Shown here: positions 25,069 to 34,217 of the stretch, piece after piece | How the letters are laid out: every line of letters starts with the position of its first letter | Position numbering within the stretch: position 1 is the first letter of the stretch | Assembly (NCBI GenBank): GCA_965230565.1 | Contig: CBDDLH010000016.1 | Coordinates: 930,001 to 994,000 of the forward strand | Direction of reading: 5' to 3' | DNA length: 64,000 bases | Source of the DNA: BCD1 sp965230565 | Lineage (GTDB): Bacteria > Bacteroidota > Bacteroidia > Chitinophagales > Saprospiraceae | Notes under the pieces: model-generated | What the model was told of the DNA's origin: nothing | The model's database searches: none | The model's input: the letters and a program-made list of their open reading frames with translations, nothing else | Translations under genes and position numbers: made by a program

Positions 25069-28053
25069 ATGCAGAAAATTCGCTTTTATTTAATCCCGGC
25101 ATTGCTTTTATTAGTCTTTAATGCAGTTGCCCAACCCACTTTCCCCAGGAACGGCGTATATGACGAACGGGACAATTGTTACGCCTTTACAGGAGCCACC
25201 ATCTACAAAACCTATGATCAGAAACTGGAAAACGCAACTCTGATTATCCGTAATGGTAAGGTCACCGCTATTGGTAACGATGTTAAAATACCCAGAGATG
25301 CTGTAGTTGTAAAGGCAGATGGCAAAACCATTTATCCTTCCTTTATTGATTTATACACTGAATACGGTGTCCCGAAAATAAAACCTGCCAGCGGTGGAAA
25401 CCGGCGAGGAAATAACCAGCCGTTGAGTGATAAAAAAGGCCCGTTTTCCTGGAACCAGGCTCTTAAACCGGAAATCGCTGCTCATGAAAATTTTTCTCCA
25501 GATGAGAAAGAAGCACGAAATTTACTTAAACAAGGTTTTGGTACTGTACTCACCCATCAACATGACGGTATTTCAAGAGGTACATCCACTCTGGTAAGTT
25601 TAGGTAATGACAAACCACACAAACTCATCATTAGTCAAAGAGCCGCGCACCATTTATCATTTAACAAGGGTGCTTCCAAACAATCCTACCCTTCTTCCCT
25701 CATGGGTAGCATTGCCCTGATCAGACAAACGTACCTGAATGGACAGTGGTATAATCAACAAACAGAAGAGGTAAATGCGTCCCTTGAGGCCTGGAATAAA
25801 GTTCAGGATTTACCTCAAATTTTTGAAACCCGGGATCATTTAGAAGTACTGCGTGCCTACAAAATCGCTGAAGAATTTGGGACAAGTTATATCGTTAAAG
25901 GAAGCGGCACCGAATACAGGAGAGTAGAAGCTATTAAAGCTACCGGGCAAGCCATAATTCTTCCATTAAATTTCCCTGATGCGTTCGATGTCGAAGATCC
26001 ATACCAGGCCCAGATCGTATCTTTAGCTCAATTAAAGCACTGGGAGTTGGCTCCTGAAAATCCGGCAAGACTTGTAAAAGCAGGTATAGACATTGCTCTA
26101 ACAACCAACGGCCTTGCCAAAAAAAGTGATTTCCTGAAAATGGTCAGGCAGGCAGTCAACAGAGGACTTTCCGAAAAGGAAGCATTAAAAGCCCTTACCT
26201 ACACTCCTGCCAATCTTTTAAGTGTTTATGAAAAAACCGGCAGCCTGGAAACTGGTAAACTGGCAAACTTTATCATCACCGATGGCAATATTTTCAAAGA
26301 TAAGACCAGTGTTGAACACAACTGGACTCTAGGCAAACCACATGTTTTCCAGGAATTATACAGTTCTTATAAAGACGGGAAATACGACCTCCGAATCGAT
26401 CAGAAAACTTATACTTTAACCACTCTTAAGGATAAGTTCCAAATTGAAATCAACGATTCCACTCAAATAAAAGTCAAAGGAAAAGTAGCCGGTGGTGCGG
26501 TCACCCTTTCTTTCCAACTTCCGGACGACAATCACAAAACCCGCTTGTCGGGGGTTGTGGAAGGCAATAAATGGCATGGAAAAGGACAAAATGAATCCGG
26601 AGAATGGATTTCCTGGCAAGCTGAATTCAAAGGTGATTCTTCCGGGGAAAAGAAACCAGCTAAAACCAAAGCTGACCGACAGAAAAACCAGGAAGAAAAG
26701 GAAGTTGAAACAGGACCGGTAATATACCCATTTGTTGCTCATGGCTGGCATGAAGCTCCCAAACCCGGGAAAGTTCTCATTCGAAATACAACTGTATGGA
26801 CCAATGAAGCAGATGGCATTCTTACCAATGCGGATGTTATTATTGAAAATGGTAAAATCGTCAAGGTCGGACAAAACCTAAAGGCTGACGGTCACCAAAT
26901 TGTTAACGGGGCCGGCAAACATCTCACGGCCGGAATTATTGATGAACATACGCATATTGCAATTACCCGTGGTGGTAATGAAGGAACACAGGCGAGTTCG
27001 GCAGAGGTTCGGATCGGAGATGTCATCAATTCTGAGGACATCAATATTTATCGCCAGTTGGCCGGAGGAGTTACTGCGGCTCAGGTACTTCACGGATCCG
27101 CCAATCCCATTGGAGGTCAAAGTGGAATCATCAAACTTCGCTGGGGCTACGAACCGGAAAAAATGAAAATCGAAAATGCAGATGGATTCATCAAATTCGC
27201 TCTCGGAGAAAATGTAAAACAATCCAACTGGGGAGATAATTTCACCACTCGTTTCCCCCAAACCCGAATGGGAGTCGAACAGGTGTTTGTCGATCATTTT
27301 ACTCGAGCACGGGAATATGGAAATAAAAAAGCATCAGGACAGCCATTCAGGATGGACCTTGAGATGGAAGCTCTGCTCGAGATCCTGGAAAGTGAACGGT
27401 TTATCACCTGTCACTCCTACAGACAAAGTGAAATCAATATGCTGATGAAGGTTGCTGAGCAATTCGGTTTCAGAGTAAATACCTTCACACATATTCTGGA
27501 AGGGTTTAAAGTGGCCGATATTATGGCAGAACATGGAGTGGCCGGATCAACTTTTTCCGATTGGTGGGCTTATAAACACGAAGTTTTGGAGGCCATCCCT
27601 TATAACGCAGCCATCATGCATCGGCAAGGCGTTTTGGTTTCCATTAATTCTGACGATGCGGAGATGGGCCGCAGGCTCAACCAGGAGGCCGGGAAAGCAG
27701 TGCTCTACGGTAATGTTCCGGAAGAAGAAGCTTTGAAGTTTGTCACCCTCAATCCGGCTAAAATATTACACATTGACGATAGGATGGGCAGTATCAAAGT
27801 CGGAAAGGACGCCGATGTTGTATTGTGGTCAGATCATCCTTTGTCTGTGTACGCCAAAGCTGAAAAAACTTTTGTTGATGGAATTTTATTTTTCGACCGG
27901 GAAAAAGACCTGGAAACAAGAAAAGCCATAGCGGATGAACGCAATCGTATCATACAAAAGATGCTCTCGGAAAAGCAATCTGGTAAACCTACCAGGCCTG
28001 TTCGTGAAAAACGGCAATACAGACTTTATCATTGCGACACCCTTGGAGAATAA
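25069..28053 (+). CDS. Tandem-domain amidohydrolase, exported
   Basis: 994 residues with a signal peptide ending AVAQ (residue 22). Two amidohydrolase-superfamily modules. The first (~45-430) keeps the fold signature (IRNGKVTAIGNDV, YPSFIDLYTEYG) but has Tyr and Glu where the metal-binding HxH should be. A beta-rich insert and a Lys/Glu-rich linker (~520-560) follow. The second module (~570-970) is intact, with DEHTHIA (H627, H629), NTFTHILEGFKVADI and SINSDDAEM. It probably hydrolyses a peptide-like or cyclic amide substrate in the periplasm; the substrate is unknown. It forms an operon with the next gene, 37 bases downstream. Confidence 0.9.
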   Translation: MQKIRFYLIPALLLLVFNAVAQPTFPRNGVYDERDNCYAFTGATIYKTYDQKLENATLIIRNGKVTAIGNDVKIPRDAVVVKADGKTIYPSFIDLYTEYGVPKIKPASGGNRRGNNQPLSDKKGPFSWNQALKPEIAAHENFSPDEKEARNLLKQGFGTVLTHQHDGISRGTSTLVSLGNDKPHKLIISQRAAHHLSFNKGASKQSYPSSLMGSIALIRQTYLNGQWYNQQTEEVNASLEAWNKVQDLPQIFETRDHLEVLRAYKIAEEFGTSYIVKGSGTEYRRVEAIKATGQAIILPLNFPDAFDVEDPYQAQIVSLAQLKHWELAPENPARLVKAGIDIALTTNGLAKKSDFLKMVRQAVNRGLSEKEALKALTYTPANLLSVYEKTGSLETGKLANFIITDGNIFKDKTSVEHNWTLGKPHVFQELYSSYKDGKYDLRIDQKTYTLTTLKDKFQIEINDSTQIKVKGKVAGGAVTLSFQLPDDNHKTRLSGVVEGNKWHGKGQNESGEWISWQAEFKGDSSGEKKPAKTKADRQKNQEEKEVETGPVIYPFVAHGWHEAPKPGKVLIRNTTVWTNEADGILTNADVIIENGKIVKVGQNLKADGHQIVNGAGKHLTAGIIDEHTHIAITRGGNEGTQASSAEVRIGDVINSEDINIYRQLAGGVTAAQVLHGSANPIGGQSGIIKLRWGYEPEKMKIENADGFIKFALGENVKQSNWGDNFTTRFPQTRMGVEQVFVDHFTRAREYGNKKASGQPFRMDLEMEALLEILESERFITCHSYRQSEINMLMKVAEQFGFRVNTFTHILEGFKVADIMAEHGVAGSTFSDWWAYKHEVLEAIPYNAAIMHRQGVLVSINSDDAEMGRRLNQEAGKAVLYGNVPEEEALKFVTLNPAKILHIDDRMGSIKVGKDADVVLWSDHPLSVYAKAEKTFVDGILFFDREKDLETRKAIADERNRIIQKMLSEKQSGKPTRPVREKRQYRLYHCDTLGE

Positions 28054-28090
28054 TTCAACCACCCAACTCTTGATCTTAAAAATTGGAAAA

Positions 28091-29380
28091 ATGTCTAAAA
28101 TCAAAATAACCGTAACGGTACTTACAATTTTCATTTCCTTGCAAATGGCTGCCCAGAACCCTGTTCCCGCTCCTCCCCAAACCGAGCCTATTTGTATTCT
28201 GGGAGCGAAAGCACACATTGGTAATGGAGAAGTTATTGAAAACAGTCTGCTCATGTTTAAAAATGGTAAAATAGTCCATATGGGAAAAAATGATGGCAAT
28301 ACTGATTATTCCGGTTACAAAGTAGTGGATGGAAGCGGAAAAGATCTGTACCCGGGATTTATCGCCGCCAATACAAACCTGGGCCTGGTCGAAATTGGCG
28401 CTGTACGGTCTACCCGGGATGCGAGGGAAGTTGGCAGTCTCAATCCAAATGTTCGCTCCATTATAGCATACAATACAGATTCTGAAATCATTCCCACCAT
28501 CCGCAACCACGGTATTTTGACCGCTCAGGTTTGTCCGGAAGGCGGAACAATTCCCGGAAGCTCCTCCATTGTACAATTGGATGGATGGAACTGGGAAGAT
28601 GCTGTAATAAAAACTGATAACGGAATACATCTCAACTGGCCAAGACAATATTCCTACAACCGGAGGACTCGTTCTTATTCTACGGATAAAAAATATTTAG
28701 AAAATATCCGGGAGATTGAATCCTTATTTGAGGAGGCCAATGCTTACCACAAAAAGGATGCTCCGCAGCCAAAAAACTTAAAGTTAGAGGCCATGTCGGG
28801 GCTCTTTGATCAAACCCAAAAGTTATTCATTCATGCCAACGATGTTGCTTCTATATCTCAGTCAGTCGTTTTTGCCAAAAAATATGACCTGGACATGGTA
28901 ATTGTCGGGGGTAGAGATGCATGGAGGATTACGGAATTATTAGCCGAAAATAACATTCCCGTGATTCTTGAAAGAATACACCGCCTTCCGCAAAGAGCAG
29001 ATGAAGATATTGATCAACCTTTCAAAACACCTGGCATGCTTTCCAAAGCCGGTGTTCTATTTGCTATAAGTCAGGGTGGAAACTGGACAGTCAGAAACCT
29101 CCCCTACCAGGCAGGCCAGGCAGTCGCTTTTGGTCTTGACTATGAAAAGGCAGTGATGGCCATTTCCTTTAATGCTGCCAAGATTCTTGGAATTGAAGAT
29201 CAATTAGGCACCTTAGAAGAAGGAAAAGATGCTACCTTTTTTATTAGTTCGGGGGATGTCCTGGATATGCGAAGCAGTACCGTTGAACAAGCCTTTATCT
29301 CAGGAAGAGCCATTGACCTGGAGGATAAACAGAAGTATCTGAACCGGAAATTTGGAGAAAAATATGAACGTGGGGAATAA
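28091..29380 (+). CDS. Amidohydrolase-like protein without the metal-binding HxH
   Basis: 429 residues from the ATG at 28091, giving a signal peptide ending MAAQ; the 52-residue upstream extension overlaps the previous gene and is rejected. It has the amidohydrolase composite-domain signature (FKNGKIVHMGKND, LYPGFIAANTNLGLVEIG) but Asn/Thr/Asn where HxH would sit. It ends with the usual GTLEEGKDATFFISSGD. It resembles the degenerate first module of its neighbour more than a catalytic amidohydrolase, so a structural or regulatory partner role is likely. Translated right after the tandem-domain gene. Confidence 0.85.
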   Translation: MSKIKITVTVLTIFISLQMAAQNPVPAPPQTEPICILGAKAHIGNGEVIENSLLMFKNGKIVHMGKNDGNTDYSGYKVVDGSGKDLYPGFIAANTNLGLVEIGAVRSTRDAREVGSLNPNVRSIIAYNTDSEIIPTIRNHGILTAQVCPEGGTIPGSSSIVQLDGWNWEDAVIKTDNGIHLNWPRQYSYNRRTRSYSTDKKYLENIREIESLFEEANAYHKKDAPQPKNLKLEAMSGLFDQTQKLFIHANDVASISQSVVFAKKYDLDMVIVGGRDAWRITELLAENNIPVILERIHRLPQRADEDIDQPFKTPGMLSKAGVLFAISQGGNWTVRNLPYQAGQAVAFGLDYEKAVMAISFNAAKILGIEDQLGTLEEGKDATFFISSGDVLDMRSSTVEQAFISGRAIDLEDKQKYLNRKFGEKYERGE

Positions 29381-29490
29381 CCGGTTATAAGACCTCTTGA
29401 TTCCATTGGGAGAAGAAGGCCTCGCAACTCCAGTTTCTTTTGAATAATTCTAAATTAGCCTTCCTTTTTTACCTCTCAATGGTTAATGCT

Positions 29491-29498
29491 TATATTTG
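29491..29498 (+). promoter_or_regulatory. -7 element TATATTTG of the PPK2 gene
   Basis: An exact TAnnTTTG, 23 bases before the ATG at 29522; the -33 zone is a T run. Confidence 0.5.
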
Positions 29499-29521
29499 CC
29501 CCTTGAACAAATCCAAACGAA

Positions 29522-30340
29522 ATGGGCAAAAACGGTAACGAAAACGGAAAGAGTAATGGAAATGGTAAAATCCCCAAACAGGTTTATGAAACTGAATTGA
29601 GGAATTTACAGGTGGAATTGGTTAAGCTGCAACAATGGATTGTTGAAAAGGGATTAAGGGTCGTAGTCATCTTCGAAGGAAGAGATGCTGCCGGTAAAGG
29701 AGGTACGATTAAAAGGATTACCCAAAACCTCAATCCAAGGGTATGCCGGATTGCAGCCCTCGCCAAACCTACCGAAAGAGAAAAAACACAATGGTATTTT
29801 CAAAGATATGTAGCTCACCTTCCGGCAGCTGGTGAAATGGTACTTTTCGACCGCAGCTGGTACAATCGCGCAGGTGTGGAAAAGGTCATGGGGTATTGTA
29901 CGGATGATGAGTACTGGGACTTTTTACGCGCTTGTCCAAAGTTTGAAAGAATGCTGATCCATGCAGGCATTATTGTCATTAAATATTGGTTCTCCGTCAG
30001 TGAAGCTGAACAGGAACGAAGATTCCAGAACAGACTCAAGGATCCTACCAAACAATGGAAACTGAGCCCCATGGATATCGAATCCAGGAATCGCTGGGTT
30101 GACTATTCTAAAGCCAAAGATGAAATGCTGGCTTACACAGACACAAAGATCTGCCCCTGGTATGTGGTGCAGGCGGATGAGAAAAAACGGGCACGCCTCA
30201 ACTGCATTGCCCATTTGCTCGATAAAATCCCGTATAAAGAGGTAAAAAGGAAGATCACCAAACTCCCTCCGCGTAAAAAAGGTAAAGGTTATGTTCGCCC
30301 GCCAATGGGAGAACAGAATTTTGTGCCGGAGATTTATTAA
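29522..30340 (+). CDS. ppk2: Polyphosphate kinase 2 family protein
   Basis: 272 residues, the size of single-domain PPK2. It moves phosphate between polyphosphate and nucleotides in the cytoplasm. Walker A FEGRDAAGKGG at 51-61, Walker B region LFDRSWYNRAGVE at 108-120 with D110, and lid-region WKLSPMDIESRNRW. The first ~16 residues are a low-complexity Asn/Gly/Lys stretch, which differs from the conserved body and may be disordered. It has its own promoter and is separated from the amidohydrolase operon by 141 bases. Direction (ADP to ATP versus GDP to GTP) cannot be read from sequence. Confidence 0.93.
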   Translation: MGKNGNENGKSNGNGKIPKQVYETELRNLQVELVKLQQWIVEKGLRVVVIFEGRDAAGKGGTIKRITQNLNPRVCRIAALAKPTEREKTQWYFQRYVAHLPAAGEMVLFDRSWYNRAGVEKVMGYCTDDEYWDFLRACPKFERMLIHAGIIVIKYWFSVSEAEQERRFQNRLKDPTKQWKLSPMDIESRNRWVDYSKAKDEMLAYTDTKICPWYVVQADEKKRARLNCIAHLLDKIPYKEVKRKITKLPPRKKGKGYVRPPMGEQNFVPEIY

Positions 30341-30402
30341 TTATTCCTGAGGCTTTCCCAACCTTCCAGAATATCACACTAAAAAGAAATTGATATAAAA
30401 CC

Positions 30403-30462
30403 ATCAGCATTGAGGATGCTCAAAATGAACGCGTTTTTGAAGAGCATCCCCAATATGCTGAT
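30403..30462. other. Large hairpin between convergent ppk2 and LRR genes
   Basis: The arms 30403-30421 and 30442-30462 pair as ATCAGCAT..TG.GGATGCTC with a 2-base bulge and one mismatch. The loop is about 20 bases. There is no T run on either side, so it is not a classical terminator, though it may protect 3' ends. Confidence 0.55.
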
Positions 30463-30578
30463 TATGAATTCTCAAATGGCATCATTTAATCAGAGGTTGG
30501 AGCATAATCAATAATGTTTTCATTTGCATGGGTCAACTTCAATGAATTCAATTCAAATCCATTTAGCTTTTTTCCTAT

Positions 30579-33500
30579 TTAATGGATAACCATTTTCCCG
30601 AAATATCCTTTTTGTCCATCCAGGGTTATCTCAAACCAGTAAATCCCCCGGGGCAGGTTGCCTCTGTTCAAACTGTATTGGTCCGTTGTAAAAAACTGCT
30701 GATCAACCTTTATTCCCTGTGAATTGTAAAGGATCAACCCTGCTTCCTCAAATTCCACTCCAGATAAAACAATTGAAGTTGACTCTGAAAAAGGATTCGG
30801 ACTTACGCTGATCGTCAAACCCGAAATTCGAGGATTGTTCGTGGCAACTACTCCCAAATAATCCTCTCCCAACTTGTGCACAGTTGTATTGGTAATCACT
30901 GGTTCGTTAAAATCAAAAAAGATGGCAGCATCATTTTCAATGACGGTACCTAAGGGTAAATCAGGTTGCTGGCTTATTTTAAATTTTATAAAACCGTGAG
31001 ATGCCGGCTCATTTACCGTGCTATCAGGTAAAAGAATATTGTTGAAAACAAATCTAAGGGTATCATCTCCCCGAATTTCCAGCTCGTATGGGTGACTACT
31101 CGCTCCCAAACGAAGACTTTCCATATCCCAATAAGAAGACAGCACATCTTCAATAATCACTGTAAAGGCTGTGTCTGTTCCCGTATTTTGAAATCGAATA
31201 TGATACTCGACATCCTGCCCCACATCAATAAAACGCTCCTCTCCCACTCCTTTAGGATATCCGTTTTTATCATTGGGATCATAAGCACCTATGACTTCCT
31301 GACAATCTATCGACAAAAACGGCGCTTCATCTCCTTCCGGGAATTGGGTTACAAACCCCGTACTGAACTCCCCCTCGTCATTAGTACCGCAAGCTTCAAT
31401 TGAAGCTGTTGGCAGGAAATTGATCGGATGATTAGCCACCTGCGTCGCCTGACAAATGTAGGTTGAGCCATTGGCGGCAAAACTGACATCAAAGTCATCA
31501 CCACTTGGTAAAATAAAAGGTTGTGGTTCTGAAAAAAGGATAATGCCGTCTTCGATCACGATGTAAGAGCCATCCATCAGCATATCTCCGCTTCCTGTGT
31601 TTTTGACCGTGAATTTCACTTCCTCCCCTGTACATTCTCCCGATATCTCAACAGTGGCCCCTGACCATTCCGGTGAAATTTCCTGACATAGAGAATCCGG
31701 AAAAACATGAGCTTCCAAACAAATGGTTTCACCTAGTTCAGCATCACAGGATAAGTAGGTATAAATGGTAAAAGTGCCACATTCATTAACTCCGACATTC
31801 CCAACATTGAAAAGGTAAACATTATCTTCTCCAACCACAAAGTCAACCGTAGCGGAATCCACCGTGACCAGGTCATCAAAAACCACCTCGACATAAACAT
31901 CTTCCGCCGCTGCAGTCCCGTTATTGCAATATTGTACCACGGAGATATTATCAAAACACCGCCTTAATAAAGGGCTGGAGATATCCACGGTCATAAATGG
32001 ACATTCAATCAATGCTTCCGGATAATAATCAACTATTTCAAGGTTCACCCCTTCATCTATAAAAACAGTCTCTTGTCCTGTACAATTTTCCTCCCAATAG
32101 GGTCCCGGGAAAATGAGTTCCATCTGATAAATTCCGGGAGCAGCATAAATGGTGTAATTCCCTGTGCTATCTGACCACCCGTAAAAATCACCCGTCATCG
32201 AATTGGCGGCAACCATCCAGTTTTGCAAACCCTCCTCAAGCGTATCATGCTGACAATTAAGATTTTGATCGTAAATGATATCTCCGGTGATGGTATAGTT
32301 GCAATTTCCTGCCCCTGTGTCACAGAAAGCTTCAAAATCACCGCCTCCCGGCAAATCCGGATTTCCGCTAAAATTCACATTATTCGGATGAATGTTATTA
32401 CAGAACACCTCATACTCTGGTGGAAAACAACCGGTAAACTGGTTGTTGGCCATGTACAAAACAGTCAGGTTAGACAATTCTCCCAGTTCAGGTGGTAATG
32501 GTCCGGATAGTTGATTGATTCCCAACATAAACTGCTGTAACTCCTGAAGATTAGCCAATTCAACGGGAATAGACCCTGTAAGGTTATTAGTATTTAAATG
32601 CAGGTATTTCAAATTCACCATGTTTCCTATTTCAGGGGGAATAGAGCCTGTAAGGTTATTGCTATTCAGATAAATCCATTCCAGGTTGGACAAATTACCC
32701 AGCTCAGGAGGAATAGAGCCCGTTAAATTATTGTAATTGAGAAATAACTTTTCCAGATTGGGCAGGTTACCCAGGGAAGGCGGGATCTCACCTGAAAAAT
32801 TATTATGGCTCAGGGAAAGATGATAAAGGTTGGAGAGGTTTTCTATCTCTTCAGGTATAGGATAGACTAGATTATTAACCGACAGATCCAGGAAAGTCAG
32901 TGTGGTTGCATTCATCAGGTTTAAAGGAATTGGTCCGCTAAACTCATTATCCGAAAGGTTCAGTCTTGAAATTTGGGGCAGGTCACCTAACTCAGTCGGT
33001 AAAAACCCATCAAGATCATTCCCGTCAATATCCAGCACCTGTAATTGTGGCAACCCTCCTATCTCAGGAGGTAATTCTCCTGAAAAATTGTTGAAACCAA
33101 TATCAATGTGTATTAAATTAGTTAGGGCTCCTACACTTGAAGGAATACTTCCCGTGAATTCATTTTCCTTCAGAATAATAAACTCTACATTGGGCAATTC
33201 CCATAAAGTTTGGGAAATGTCTCCTTCAAGATTATTGAAAGACAAATCAATGGATTTGAGGTTTTGCAAGTTGCTAAGATCACTGGAAATAGTACCGCTC
33301 AATTCATTTTGATCCAGCAAAATAAATTCGAGATTGGGCAAGGTCCAAATGGATTCTGGAATGGAACCAAGTAAAGCATTATCACCCAAATCAAGAAAAA
33401 CCAGGTTTTCCAAAGTTCCTAGACTGGAAGGTAACACTCCGTAAAATTGATTTTCGCCAAGGCACAGTTTAGTAAGTTCCGGAACATTTTGAAATTCATC

Positions 33501-33932
33501 AGGAATAAATCCTTCAAGCTGGTTTCCGCAAAGTTGAAGTTCCTCGAGGTTTTCGAGTAACCAAATGGTTTCAGGAATATTCCCGGAAAGATTGTTATGA
33601 ACCAGGTTGAGTACTTTCAGCTCTGTAAGATTACCCAAAACGGCCGGTAGTTCCCCTTCCAGATCATTATAAAATAATTCAAGTCCTATAACACAACCAT
33701 CCTCATTTACTGTCACTCCATTCCAGGAACTGATCGGGAAATTATTGTCCAACCAAAGGTGATTATTCAGCCAGTTTGGACCATCGGTAGCATAATAGAA
33801 ATCCACCAGAGCCAGGGAATCTGACTCAGCATCACACTGGGCCACAAGCATTTGTGGAGCTAATACGGTTAAAAAAATGAACCCAATGAGCATTCCTTTT
33901 AATACCTGTATCCGAATTTTCATATTGATCAT
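30579..33932 (-). CDS. Secreted plant-type leucine-rich-repeat protein with T9SS sorting domain
   Basis: 1117 residues (the start could also be the ATG nine bases inside). The signal peptide ends MLVAQ. A CDAESDSLALVDFYYATDG...W cap is followed by 18 consecutive 24-residue LRRs (~84-515) of the plant-type SGxIPxxLGxLxNL pattern. Next comes an SdrD-B-like module (~545-620), Cys-containing beta domains, then a DUF7619-like block (AYDPNDKNGYPKG, VEYHIRFQNTGTDTA, FFDFNEPVITN). The C-terminus is a T9SS type A domain (SVSPNPFSESTSI onward). Probably displayed on the cell surface for binding proteins or glycans. Monocistronic; no exact -7 element found upstream. Confidence 0.92.
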   Translation of the reverse strand: MINMKIRIQVLKGMLIGFIFLTVLAPQMLVAQCDAESDSLALVDFYYATDGPNWLNNHLWLDNNFPISSWNGVTVNEDGCVIGLELFYNDLEGELPAVLGNLTELKVLNLVHNNLSGNIPETIWLLENLEELQLCGNQLEGFIPDEFQNVPELTKLCLGENQFYGVLPSSLGTLENLVFLDLGDNALLGSIPESIWTLPNLEFILLDQNELSGTISSDLSNLQNLKSIDLSFNNLEGDISQTLWELPNVEFIILKENEFTGSIPSSVGALTNLIHIDIGFNNFSGELPPEIGGLPQLQVLDIDGNDLDGFLPTELGDLPQISRLNLSDNEFSGPIPLNLMNATTLTFLDLSVNNLVYPIPEEIENLSNLYHLSLSHNNFSGEIPPSLGNLPNLEKLFLNYNNLTGSIPPELGNLSNLEWIYLNSNNLTGSIPPEIGNMVNLKYLHLNTNNLTGSIPVELANLQELQQFMLGINQLSGPLPPELGELSNLTVLYMANNQFTGCFPPEYEVFCNNIHPNNVNFSGNPDLPGGGDFEAFCDTGAGNCNYTITGDIIYDQNLNCQHDTLEEGLQNWMVAANSMTGDFYGWSDSTGNYTIYAAPGIYQMELIFPGPYWEENCTGQETVFIDEGVNLEIVDYYPEALIECPFMTVDISSPLLRRCFDNISVVQYCNNGTAAAEDVYVEVVFDDLVTVDSATVDFVVGEDNVYLFNVGNVGVNECGTFTIYTYLSCDAELGETICLEAHVFPDSLCQEISPEWSGATVEISGECTGEEVKFTVKNTGSGDMLMDGSYIVIEDGIILFSEPQPFILPSGDDFDVSFAANGSTYICQATQVANHPINFLPTASIEACGTNDEGEFSTGFVTQFPEGDEAPFLSIDCQEVIGAYDPNDKNGYPKGVGEERFIDVGQDVEYHIRFQNTGTDTAFTVIIEDVLSSYWDMESLRLGASSHPYELEIRGDDTLRFVFNNILLPDSTVNEPASHGFIKFKISQQPDLPLGTVIENDAAIFFDFNEPVITNTTVHKLGEDYLGVVATNNPRISGLTISVSPNPFSESTSIVLSGVEFEEAGLILYNSQGIKVDQQFFTTDQYSLNRGNLPRGIYWFEITLDGQKGYFGKMVIH

Positions 33933-34217
33933 TTTGTAGAAGTGCTGAAATAATTTTTAACAGTTAAATGGTTTTCGCATTACAAAAATTGGTTATAAAA
34001 AGCATCCATACAAGAACAATTTATTTAATTTGTACATATCAATTTATCAAGTAAAAAAGAAAAAATAATTATAATTCGTTCATTTACAATATTTTAATAT
34101 CAAATAATTGAATTAATTTGTACAACAAAAAAATCATCTCTGATAAATACTCAAGAAACAAATCCAATAATAGGACACTCTACTTAATAATGTTTTAAAA
34201 TTGGGAATATTACTACC

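Noticed and set aside
27935..28090. 52-residue N-terminal extension of the second amidohydrolase
   Set aside because: It overlaps the upstream gene; the ATG at 28091 gives a proper signal peptide ending MAAQ.
31092..33312. Several 90-136-codon plus-strand frames opposite the LRR gene
   Set aside because: Mirror-image frames caused by the repetitive LRR codons; the minus-strand gene explains the sequence.
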